In this document: positions 1-5,479 of the stretch, piece after piece
How positions within the stretch are numbered: position 1 is the first letter of the stretch
Layout: every line of letters starts with the position of its first letter
Assembly (NCBI GenBank): GCA_900314345.1
Contig: OMUX01000321.1
Location: 1-6,085, forward strand
Length of the DNA stretch: 6,085 bases
Source: an uncultured Erysipelotrichaceae bacterium
Lineage (GTDB): Bacteria; Bacillota_I; Bacilli_A; Erysipelotrichales; Erysipelotrichaceae
Direction of reading: 5' to 3'
Position numbers and translations under genes: made by a program
The notes under the pieces: model-generated
Databases searched by the model: none
What the model was told of the DNA's origin: nothing
Seen by the model: the letters and a program-made list of their open reading frames with translations, nothing else

Positions 1-1359
1 CTTTGCCATGGCCGGCAGCTTCTGGATGTCGTCGATGGATTCACCGCAGACATAGTAGATTTCCTTCTGGCCTTCCGGCATATGGTCCATGTATTCCTGC
101 AGGGTGACATACCTGCCTTCCTTGCTGGACTTCCACAGCAGGAAATCCTGCAGCTTGTCCTTGTCAGCACCGAAGGACTTGTAGATGCTGTACTTCAGGT
201 TCAGACCGAAATTGCCCCAGAACTTCTCATATTCCTCACGCTCATTCCTGAGCATGTCCTCCAGTGCCTTGGTGATCTTCTTGTCAATGGAAGAAGCCAG
301 TGCCTTGACCTGACGATCCTGCTGGAGAATCTCACGGGAGATGTTCAGGTTCAGGTCATCGCTGTCCACAAGACCGGTGACGAATCTGTAGCATTCCGGC
401 AGGAGATCCTTGGCCTTGTCCATGATGAACACGCCCTTGGAATACAGCTGGATGCCTGATTCAAAATCCGTGTTGTAGAAGTTGTACGGTGCCTTGGAAG
501 GAATGAACAGCAGGGCAGTGTAGGATACATTGCCTTCCACGGAATAGTGGATGACCTTCTGGGGATCCTCCCAGTCGGAGAACTTGGACTTGTAGAACTC
601 GTTGTAATCCTCCGGCTTGATGTCTGCCTTCTTTTTCTTCCACAGCGGAATCATGGAGTTGAGGGTTTCTTCCTCAACCGTGTCGATGGTCTTGTCCTTG
701 TCGGTGGGATCCGGAACGGACTTTGTCACGTCCATCTTGATCGGATAACGTACATAGTCGCTGTACTTCTTCACCAGTTCCCGGATCTTGTATTCATCCA
801 GATAGCTGCTGAAGCTTTCATCATCCGTATCTGCCTTGAGATGCAGGGTGATCCTGGTACCGACAGTATCTTTTTCCGCTTCACTGATCGTATATCCGTC
901 TTCACCGGTGCTGACCCATTCATATGCCTTGTCGGAATTCACGGAACGGGAGAGCACAGTCACCTTGTCGGCAGCCATGAAGGAGCTGTAGAAGCCCACA
1001 CCGAACTGACCGATGATGTCGATGTTGTCCTGCGCCTTGTCCAGCTGTTCCTTGAAATCAGCGGAACCGGACTTTGCAATGGTACCCAGGTTCTTCTCCA
1101 TCTCTTCATTGGTCATGCCGATGCCGGTATCCTCAATGACCAGCGTCCTGTCATCCTTGTTCCGTTCGATTCTGATCCACAGATCCTTCCGGTCGACATT
1201 CTTTGCCTGGTCTGTCAGACCGATGTAATAGCGCTTGTCCAGCGCATCGCTTGCATTGGAGATCAGCTCTCTTAAGAAGATTTCCTTGTTGGTATAGATG
1301 GAATTGATCATCAATCCCAGAAGCCTTTTGCTTTCAGCCTTGAACTGTTTCTTTGCCAT
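1..1359 (-). CDS. htpG: Molecular chaperone HtpG (Hsp90), N-terminal 453 residues, cut by window edge
   Basis: Bacterial Hsp90, a cytosolic ATP-dependent chaperone acting as a dimer. The minus strand is open from the ATG at 1359 to base 1 with no stop, so the gene continues to the left. The GHKL ATPase domain is complete: ELISNASDA at residues 31-39 (E31 as the expected catalytic Glu, N35 as the Mg/ATP Asn), DTGIGM at 77-82 and GQFGVGFYS at 117-125. The middle domain follows and contains NLNISREILQ, whose R342 matches the Arg that reaches the ATP gamma-phosphate. Family members are about 620-640 residues, so roughly 170 residues (end of the middle domain and the dimerisation domain) lie outside. 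The start is fixed by an AGGAGG (1365-1370, minus) 5 nt upstream. CIRCE-like operators sit just upstream, so HrcA control is likely. The frame shows no damage. Confidence 0.97.
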   Translation of the reverse strand, partial: MAKKQFKAESKRLLGLMINSIYTNKEIFLRELISNASDALDKRYYIGLTDQAKNVDRKDLWIRIERNKDDRTLVIEDTGIGMTNEEMEKNLGTIAKSGSADFKEQLDKAQDNIDIIGQFGVGFYSSFMAADKVTVLSRSVNSDKAYEWVSTGEDGYTISEAEKDTVGTRITLHLKADTDDESFSSYLDEYKIRELVKKYSDYVRYPIKMDVTKSVPDPTDKDKTIDTVEEETLNSMIPLWKKKKADIKPEDYNEFYKSKFSDWEDPQKVIHYSVEGNVSYTALLFIPSKAPYNFYNTDFESGIQLYSKGVFIMDKAKDLLPECYRFVTGLVDSDDLNLNISREILQQDRQVKALASSIDKKITKALEDMLRNEREEYEKFWGNFGLNLKYSIYKSFGADKDKLQDFLLWKSSKEGRYVTLQEYMDHMPEGQKEIYYVCGESIDDIQKLPAMAK

Positions 1360-1364
1360 AATAG

Positions 1365-1370
1365 CCTCCT
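1365..1370 (-). promoter_or_regulatory. htpG ribosome binding site
   Basis: On the minus strand TAAAGGAGG precedes the htpG ATG, with the AGGAGG core 5 nt from the start codon. Its upstream edge abuts the half-site GAGTGCTAA of the degenerate CIRCE copy. Confidence 0.85.
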
Positions 1371-1397
1371 TTAGCACTCACATCATACGACTGCCAG
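1371..1397. promoter_or_regulatory. Second, degenerate CIRCE-like site
   Basis: On the minus strand CTGGCAGTC, 9 nt, GAGTGCTAA. The arm next to the gene matches the CIRCE consensus 9/9 and the far arm 6/9, with the exact 9-nt spacer. It lies 28 bp from the main CIRCE and in the same orientation. The context also looks duplicated: ATGTGAGAGTGCTAAA in the first copy against ATGTGAGTGCTAAA in the second. It covers a possible -10 box (TATGAT, 1382-1387) and ends against the ribosome site. Confidence 0.5.
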
Positions 1398-1424
1398 TTT
1401 AGCACTCTCACATGAAGAGTGCAA
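1382..1424 (-). promoter_or_regulatory. htpG promoter region, two alternatives
   Basis: Two sigma-A-type arrangements fit on the minus strand. One is TTGCAC (1419-1424), 17 nt, TAAACT (1396-1401), giving a start near 1389 with the main CIRCE over most of the promoter. The other is GTGAGA (1406-1411), 18 nt, TATGAT (1382-1387), giving a start near 1375 and a leader of about 16 nt. The second has the better -10 box. The sequence does not decide between them; both overlap CIRCE sites. Confidence 0.45.
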
Positions 1425-1425
1425 G
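1399..1425. promoter_or_regulatory. CIRCE operator (HrcA binding site) of htpG
   Basis: Read on the plus strand it is TTAGCACTC, then 9 nt, then GAGTGCAAG. The consensus CIRCE is TTAGCACTC-N9-GAGTGCTAA, so one arm matches 9/9 and the other 7/9, with exact spacing. CIRCE is the binding site of the heat-shock repressor HrcA, classically upstream of groESL and dnaK operons. Here it sits 40 bp upstream of the htpG start. It overlaps both possible htpG promoters and does not overlap the promoter proposed for the divergent fumarase operon. Confidence 0.88.
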
Positions 1426-1442
1426 GCTATTGGAAACAGTTA

Positions 1443-1471
1443 TGGACACTTGCATTGAGGATGTTTAGAAT
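1443..1471 (+). promoter_or_regulatory. Promoter of the fumarase/malic enzyme operon
   Basis: TGGACA (5/6 to TTGACA) at 1443-1448, a 17-nt spacer, and TAGAAT (5/6 to TATAAT) at 1466-1471. Transcription would begin about 7 nt after the -10 box, at or next to the A of the ATG at 1478, so the message would have almost no leader. The only purine-rich stretch, GAGGG at 1472-1476, is 1 nt from the ATG, too close for a normal ribosome site. Confidence 0.65.
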
Positions 1472-1477
1472 GAGGGC

Positions 1478-2323
1478 ATGAAAAACGTGGATGTACAGGA
1501 AATCAGGGAAAAGATCAGAGAAGCCTGCGGCCGCATGGCTGTGGTCTATCACCCGGATATCCTGGATGCACTGAAACAGGGCAGGGAAAAGGAAACAGAA
1601 GAACGGTCTGTTACCGCAATGGATATGCTGCTGCAGAATGCAGAAATCGCAGCACAGGAGAACATCCCCATCTGCCAGGATACCGGCATGGTCATCGTCT
1701 GGGCGGAGATCGGCCAGGATGTGCATCTTGTCAACGGTGATTTTGAGGAAGCAGTCAATGCCGGTGTGGCAGAAGGCTATACACAGAATTATCTGCGTGC
1801 TTCCGTGGTGAAGGATCCGCTTCTGCACCGGGAGAATACAAAGAACAATACACCGTGTGTCATCTATGCAAGGATTGTTCCAGGGGATTCTGTGAAGATT
1901 TCATTGATGGCCAAGGGATTCGGCTCGGAGAACATGAGCCGCATTGCCATGCTCAAGCCAGCCCAGGGTGTGCAGGGCGTGAAGGACTTTGTGCTTGAAA
2001 CCATAAAGCTTGCCGGTCCCAATGCCTGCCCGCCGATGATTGCCGGTGTCGGGATCGGCGGTACGTTTGACTCCTGTGCAGCCATGGCAAAGCATGCCTT
2101 GTTAAGACCGTTGAATGTAGGTAATCCGGATCCGGAATACAAGGCACTGGAAGATACGCTGTTACAGGAAGCCAATGCACTGAAGGTAGGCCCGATGGGT
2201 CTCCATGGCAATACGACTGCCCTGAAGATCCAGATCGAAACAGCACCGACGCATATTGCCGGCATGCCCTGTGCCGTGAATATCTGCTGTCATGCATGCA
2301 GACATGAGGAGTTCACGCTATGA
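1478..2323 (+). CDS. fumA: Class I fumarate hydratase, alpha subunit (iron-sulfur)
   Basis: Larger subunit of an oxygen-sensitive [4Fe-4S] hydro-lyase of the FumA/TtdA family that interconverts fumarate and malate in the cytosol. At 281 residues it has the usual length for the split form. Visible marks are ICQDTG at 65-70 (C66 a cluster ligand, D68 in the active site), GPNACPPMIAGVGIGGTFD at 180-198 (C184 a ligand) and a C-terminal VNICCHACRH, where C271 is the likely third ligand. The extra cysteines C270 and C274 beside it are unusual. Tartrate dehydratase (TtdA) is a close relative, but the malic enzyme downstream favours fumarase. The start is chosen by family alignment (MKNVDVQEI). The ATG has no well-spaced ribosome site and may be leaderless. 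The stop overlaps the beta subunit start by ATGA, giving translational coupling. Confidence 0.93.
   Translation: MKNVDVQEIREKIREACGRMAVVYHPDILDALKQGREKETEERSVTAMDMLLQNAEIAAQENIPICQDTGMVIVWAEIGQDVHLVNGDFEEAVNAGVAEGYTQNYLRASVVKDPLLHRENTKNNTPCVIYARIVPGDSVKISLMAKGFGSENMSRIAMLKPAQGVQGVKDFVLETIKLAGPNACPPMIAGVGIGGTFDSCAAMAKHALLRPLNVGNPDPEYKALEDTLLQEANALKVGPMGLHGNTTALKIQIETAPTHIAGMPCAVNICCHACRHEEFTL
2306..2311 (+). promoter_or_regulatory. Ribosome binding site of the beta subunit, inside the alpha gene
   Basis: GAGGAG lies 8 nt before the ATG at 2320 and within the last codons of the alpha subunit. It supports that start and the ATGA coupling. Confidence 0.75.
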
Positions 2324-2844
2324 AGAAGATCAGTCTGCCAATGAGCGAGGAAGTCATTGCTTCACTGCATGCCGGAGACAGCGTCCTTTTAAGCGGTACT
2401 GTCTATACTGCAAGGGATGCAGCGCACAAGCGCATGCATGACATGCTTGAAAAAGGAGAACAGCTTCCCTTTGATCTCAAGGGCGCTGTCATTTACTATG
2501 TCGGACCGACCCCCGCAAAGCCCGGACAGGTCATCGGCTCTGCCGGACCTACCACAAGCACCCGCATGGATGCCTGGGCACCGGAACTTCTCGACCTTGG
2601 CCTCAAAGGAATGATCGGCAAAGGCAGAAGAGGAAATGCGGTGAAGTCTGCCATTGTCAGGAATCATGCTGTTTACTTCGTCGCCTGCGGCGGAGCAGGG
2701 GCATTGTTATCCCACAGCATCGTGAAGGCGGAACCTGTGGCATTCGAAGACCTTCTGGCTGAGGCAATCGTGAAGCTTGAAGTCAAGGACATGCCTTTGT
2801 TTGTCGGCATCGACAGTGAAGGCAATGATATCTATGATCTATGA
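2320..2844 (+). CDS. fumB: Class I fumarate hydratase, beta subunit
   Basis: Smaller subunit of the two-part class I fumarase, corresponding to the C-terminal domain of one-chain FumA. Its 174 residues are typical. Family marks are SGTVYTARDAAHKRM at 25-39, YYVGPTPAKPGQVIGSAGPT at 59-78 running into TSTRMD at 79-84, MIGKG at 98-102 and ACGGAGALL at 122-130. By comparison with class I fumarase structures, T78 and R82 of the GPTTSTRM stretch should be substrate-binding residues; this is from family knowledge, not alignment. The active site would form with the cluster-carrying alpha subunit encoded directly upstream. No cysteine cluster is expected here. The gene ends 15 nt before the preferred malic enzyme start, with that gene's ribosome site beginning at the stop codon. 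Confidence 0.93.
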   Translation: MKKISLPMSEEVIASLHAGDSVLLSGTVYTARDAAHKRMHDMLEKGEQLPFDLKGAVIYYVGPTPAKPGQVIGSAGPTTSTRMDAWAPELLDLGLKGMIGKGRRGNAVKSAIVRNHAVYFVACGGAGALLSHSIVKAEPVAFEDLLAEAIVKLEVKDMPLFVGIDSEGNDIYDL

Positions 2845-2849
2845 AGGAG
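2845..2849 (+). promoter_or_regulatory. Ribosome binding site that decides the malic enzyme start
   Basis: AGGAG at 2845-2849 is 1 nt from the ATG at 2851 but 10 nt from the in-frame ATG at 2860. The second spacing is workable and the first is not, so translation most likely begins at 2860. Confidence 0.7.
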
Positions 2850-2859
2850 AATGAACTGT

Positions 2860-4038
2860 ATGGATCTGTATGAAGAATCACTGAAGCTTCATGAAGCACA
2901 CCACGGAAAGCTGACCGTGGAACCCAAGGTTCCCTGTGAAGACAGGCACGATCTGAGTGTTGCCTACACCCCGGGTGTGGCAAAGCCGTGTCTTGCCATT
3001 CATGACAACCCCGAGGATTCTTACAAATATACGAACAGAGGAAACACCGTCGCAGTCATTTCGGACGGAACGGCAGTGCTTGGTCTTGGCGACATAGGTC
3101 CGGCAGCGGCAATGCCGGTCATGGAAGGCAAGGCATTGCTCATGAAGCGCTTTGCCAATATCGATGCCTGGCCGCTGGTTCTTGATACCAAGGATCCCGA
3201 TGAAATCGTCTCCATCGTCAAGGCATTGGCTCCTTCCTTCGGCGCCATCAACCTGGAGGATATCAGTGCACCAAGATGCGTTGAGATTGAACGCAGACTC
3301 AAGGCTGAGCTGAATATCCCGGTCTTCCATGATGACCAGCACGGAACAGCCATTGTCGTGCTTGCGGCACTGATCAACTGCATGCGGCTCAAGAAGACAA
3401 AGCCGGAAGACATGAAGGTGGTCATGAGCGGAACCGGTGCTGCAGGTTCCTCCATCATCCGCATGCTGTATGCCTACGGCTTCCACAGGATCTATGCCTT
3501 TGACATTGACGGATGCCTGGATCCGGACAAGAGTGAAAATTACAACAGTCTGAAGAAGGAACTGCTGCAGTATGTGAACCTGGATCATCAGCACTATCAG
3601 AACATCGGGGAAGCACTGAAAGGCGCAGACATCTTTGTCGGTGTCTCCGCACCCCGTCTTGTGACAAGGGAAATGATCGCTTCCATGAATGAAGGCTGTG
3701 TGGTCTTCCCGATGGCAAACCCTGAGCCTGAAATCACCTATGAAGAGGCAAAGGCAGGCGGTGCATATATCATCGGCACCGGCAGAAGCGACTATCCAAA
3801 CCAGGTCAACAACCTGCTGGCCTTCCCGGGACTGTTCCGCGGTGCCCTGGATGCCAAGGCAACGAAGATCACGGAAGAGATGAAGATTGCCTGTTCCGAA
3901 GGTATTGCCTCATTGATTGAAGAAAAGGATCTCAGACCGGACAACATCATTGTCTCTGCCTTCGATCCAAGGGTTGTGCCGACTGTTGCCAAAGCGGTTG
4001 CCGATGAGGCAGTCCGCTCGGGAAACTACAGACACTGA
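2860..4038 (+). CDS. Malic enzyme, probably NAD-dependent (malate to pyruvate + CO2)
   Basis: Cytosolic oxidative decarboxylase of the short bacterial malic enzyme family, 392 residues from the start used here (family about 390-410). Using this numbering: AYTPGVAKPC at 35-44 with catalytic Y36; MEGKALLMK at 88-96 with general base K91; NLEDISAP at 131-138 and FHDDQHGTA at 156-164, supplying the divalent metal ligands E133, D134 and D159; and a Rossmann loop SGTGAAGSS at 190-198. The next strand ends in FDIDG, and an acidic residue there usually goes with NAD rather than NADP. An upstream ATG at 2851 would add three residues but is badly spaced from AGGAG. MDLYEESLKLHE also matches how homologues begin. 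Last gene of the fumarase operon, it takes the malate made by the two subunits. Its stop is 1 bp from that of convergent rlmA. Confidence 0.93.
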   Translation: MDLYEESLKLHEAHHGKLTVEPKVPCEDRHDLSVAYTPGVAKPCLAIHDNPEDSYKYTNRGNTVAVISDGTAVLGLGDIGPAAAMPVMEGKALLMKRFANIDAWPLVLDTKDPDEIVSIVKALAPSFGAINLEDISAPRCVEIERRLKAELNIPVFHDDQHGTAIVVLAALINCMRLKKTKPEDMKVVMSGTGAAGSSIIRMLYAYGFHRIYAFDIDGCLDPDKSENYNSLKKELLQYVNLDHQHYQNIGEALKGADIFVGVSAPRLVTREMIASMNEGCVVFPMANPEPEITYEEAKAGGAYIIGTGRSDYPNQVNNLLAFPGLFRGALDAKATKITEEMKIACSEGIASLIEEKDLRPDNIIVSAFDPRVVPTVAKAVADEAVRSGNYRH

Positions 4039-4039
4039 A

Positions 4040-4810
4040 TTATTTCCGGAAAATACGGATCACAAACTGAGCAGTCAGGTCCATGCCTGGCTGCTTTTCC
4101 AGTTTTTCCTTTCCTTCCTTTCCCGTACGGTAGGCATACGGGGTCATCTGAAACAGGTTCATAAGGGCATCGTGATCCGCATGGAATGCCTGCGTGATTG
4201 TATATTCCTTCTGCAGGGACAGCTCTGTATCCAGAGGCTCAACGGCATTCTGATACGGATGCTCATACAGCAGGGACTTGAGTTCCATGAGATGATCCGG
4301 CCCGGGTGTGACAAAAAGGAACAGCCCGTCCTTCTTCAGGATCCGCTGTACCTCCTCTTTGGCAAAAGGCGCAAAGCAGGTCAGGGCAAAGTCACAGCAT
4401 TCATCCATGACAGGCAGATGGAAGATGCCGGCAATGCAGTACTGTGTGCTTTTGTCATGGGAAGAGGCATGTTTCAGGGCATCCCGGGAAAGATCAAAAC
4501 CGTATTTTTCAGGACAGGGCAGCGCTGCGGTGTAGTATCCTTCCCCGCAGCCAAGATCACAGAGCACGGAAGGGGCTGCCTTCTGTACTTCCTCTGCGAT
4601 TGTTTCTTTGAGAAAGGCATAGGCACCGGTATTCAGAAAGGATGTTCTTGCAAGGACCATGGCCTTGTTGTCACCATGATCCTTTGTCTGTGAGATCAAA
4701 AGGTTCACATAGCCCTGTCTTGCATAGTCAAAGCTATGCCTGTTTTCACATACTGCAGTGTTCTCTTTTCTGGTCAGCTGCCTGCCGCAGACCGGACATA
4801 ATAAGCGCAT
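4040..4810 (-). CDS. rlmA: 23S rRNA (guanine-N1)-methyltransferase, RlmA family
   Basis: S-adenosylmethionine-dependent enzyme that methylates N1 of a guanine in helix 35 of 23S rRNA (G745 in Gram-negative RlmA-I, G748 in Gram-positive RlmA-II/TlrB). The 256 residues compare with about 270 for E. coli RlmA. The N-terminal zinc finger is intact: C5, C8, C21 and H25, followed by FDYARQGYVNLL at 27-38. The Rossmann methyltransferase part has motif I DLGCGEG at 85-91, GFDLS at 104-108, FAPFA at 146-150 and the family mark MTPYAYR at 222-228. Which guanine is modified cannot be read from sequence. RlmA-II members can influence sensitivity to tylosin-type macrolides. The start ATG has a -10 box only 6 nt upstream and no good ribosome site, so the message may be leaderless. 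Confidence 0.92.
   Translation of the reverse strand: MRLLCPVCGRQLTRKENTAVCENRHSFDYARQGYVNLLISQTKDHGDNKAMVLARTSFLNTGAYAFLKETIAEEVQKAAPSVLCDLGCGEGYYTAALPCPEKYGFDLSRDALKHASSHDKSTQYCIAGIFHLPVMDECCDFALTCFAPFAKEEVQRILKKDGLFLFVTPGPDHLMELKSLLYEHPYQNAVEPLDTELSLQKEYTITQAFHADHDALMNLFQMTPYAYRTGKEGKEKLEKQPGMDLTAQFVIRIFRK
4069..4098 (+). terminator. Intrinsic terminator of the fumarase/malic enzyme operon, inside rlmA
   Basis: Plus-strand stem GCAGTCAGG (4071-4079), loop TCCATG, CCTGGCTGC (4086-4094): nine pairs with one G-U. It is extended by A4070-T4095 and possibly G4069-T4096. TTTT follows at once and a second run of five T comes a few bases later. It begins about 30 nt after the malic enzyme stop and lies antisense to the last codons of rlmA, since no space remains between the convergent genes. 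The T-run is short, so efficiency is uncertain. Confidence 0.6.
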
Positions 4811-4811
4811 G

Positions 4812-4827
4812 CCTGCATTCTAGCAGG
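4812..4827 (-). promoter_or_regulatory. Promoter (extended -10) of rlmA, flanked by an inverted repeat
   Basis: On the minus strand TGC-TAGAAT (TAGAAT at 4817-4822) is an extended -10 box 6 nt before the rlmA ATG. The best -35 candidate is weak (GTGAAT at 4839-4844, 16-nt spacer, 3/6). The -10 hexamer sits exactly in the centre of a perfect 5-bp inverted repeat, CCTGC-N6-GCAGG. The predicted transcription start is at or beside the A of the start codon. Confidence 0.55.
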
Positions 4828-4854
4828 AATTTGTGATAATTCACATAATAGTTC

Positions 4855-4877
4855 CATTGACTGCCGGTCAGTCAGTG
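4855..4877. promoter_or_regulatory. Candidate TetR-family operator
   Basis: Imperfect palindrome centred on 4866. TGACTG (4858-4863) and CAGTCA (4869-4874) are exact inverted arms 5 nt apart, and the outer pairs CA...TG at 4855-4856 and 4876-4877 also match. It covers the -35 box and part of the spacer of the promoter reading into the TetR gene, the usual place for an autoregulatory site. It is also about 45 bp from the rlmA start, so an effect on rlmA is possible. Binding by this particular protein is inferred. Confidence 0.6.
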
Positions 4878-4885
4878 CCTAATAT
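4857..4885 (+). promoter_or_regulatory. Promoter of the tetR-like operon
   Basis: TTGACT (5/6) at 4857-4862, a 17-nt spacer, and TAATAT (4/6) at 4880-4885. The start would be near 4892, leaving a leader of about 13 nt that contains the GGGAG ribosome site (4893-4897), which is 7 nt from the ATG at 4905. Confidence 0.65.
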
Positions 4886-4904
4886 ACGTAATGGGAGTGA
4901 TCAT

Positions 4905-5477
4905 ATGAGCAAGACGGACAACGAGAAAAGACGTGAGGAATTCGTCAACGCAGCGGAAGAGCTGTTCAAGCAGAACGGCATCGTGGATACGACGGTCAAT
5001 GCAATCGTCAAGCAGATGGATGTCGCCAAGGGACTGTTCTATTACTATTTCAATTCCAAGGATGATGTCATCGATGCCATTTCCGCCAAGTACAACAGGA
5101 CGTTCAGACAGACCATACAGAATGCGGTGAACAGCCAGGATGACTATGAGCAGCGGCTCAATGAGTTCCTGGAGGGGACGATCCGGAGCTTCCGTACTTT
5201 ATGGGAGAATCTGAACGGAGAGAATGAGAACATCGATCTCTCCATCCTCAGCAGCCGTACGCTGGAGGAAGCCAAGGCTACGGCAAGCGAGGCACTGAAG
5301 AAGCTGCTGCAGGAAGGCGATGACAGCGGAAAGCTGCACATCAAGGATCCGGATGACTTTGCCAAGGTCATTGTCAGCGGCATCGCTGATCTTGCAAGAC
5401 AGGCAGAGGCAGACGGAAAGAAGATACTGGATATGATGGAGGATCTGATCAAGGGATCCGGAAAAGGAGAAAACTGA
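4905..5477 (+). CDS. TetR/AcrR-family transcriptional regulator
   Basis: A 190-residue dimeric repressor-type protein. The N-terminal DNA-binding domain is clear: EEFVNAAEELFKQNG at 11-25 (helix 1), then the helix-turn-helix at about 29-55 with TTVNAIVKQMDVAKG and the hallmark LFYYYFNSKDDV. The C-terminal ligand and dimer domain (about 60-190) is not assignable to a subfamily by eye, so the ligand is unknown. The reading frame is open from 4833, but an ATG there would lie upstream of the promoter and has no ribosome site. GGGAG 7 nt before 4905 and the family N-terminus fix the start. A palindrome over its promoter suggests autoregulation. It is co-transcribed with the next gene, 2 nt downstream, which is the most likely regulated partner. 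Confidence 0.9.
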   Translation: MSKTDNEKRREEFVNAAEELFKQNGIVDTTVNAIVKQMDVAKGLFYYYFNSKDDVIDAISAKYNRTFRQTIQNAVNSQDDYEQRLNEFLEGTIRSFRTLWENLNGENENIDLSILSSRTLEEAKATASEALKKLLQEGDDSGKLHIKDPDDFAKVIVSGIADLARQAEADGKKILDMMEDLIKGSGKGEN

Positions 5478-5479
5478 AC

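Noticed and set aside
547..1275. Long plus-strand open frame (242 codons) across the htpG region
   Set aside because: It is antisense to htpG, which has clear GHKL motifs. The plus-strand translation shows no recognisable domain and no ribosome site.
1461..1481. Six-codon upstream frame (MFRMRA) whose TGA overlaps the fumarase ATG
   Set aside because: It would begin before or within the -10 box, so it would not be transcribed from the predicted promoter, and its GAGG touches the ATG.
2878..3594. Minus-strand open frame (238 codons) opposite malic enzyme
   Set aside because: It is a shadow of a strongly conserved enzyme, without motifs or a start signal.
3978..4018. Minus-strand hairpin GCGG/CCGC with GCC/GGC as a terminator for rlmA
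   Set aside because: The stem is interrupted by an internal loop and followed by only three T, which is too weak to call.
4042..4055. TTTCCGGAAA palindrome just past the convergent stops as a bidirectional terminator
   Set aside because: The inverted repeat is contiguous and leaves no loop, so it would form a poor RNA hairpin. It encodes the last rlmA residues.
3917..4693. Plus-strand open frame (258 codons) spanning the malic enzyme end and the rlmA region
   Set aside because: It crosses two real genes in other frames. The protein has no recognisable features and the frame runs through the predicted terminator.
4833..4904. Upstream ATG adding 24 residues to the TetR regulator
   Set aside because: It lies upstream of the predicted promoter and operator and has no ribosome site. 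The ATG at 4905 has GGGAG at 7 nt and gives a normal TetR N-terminus.
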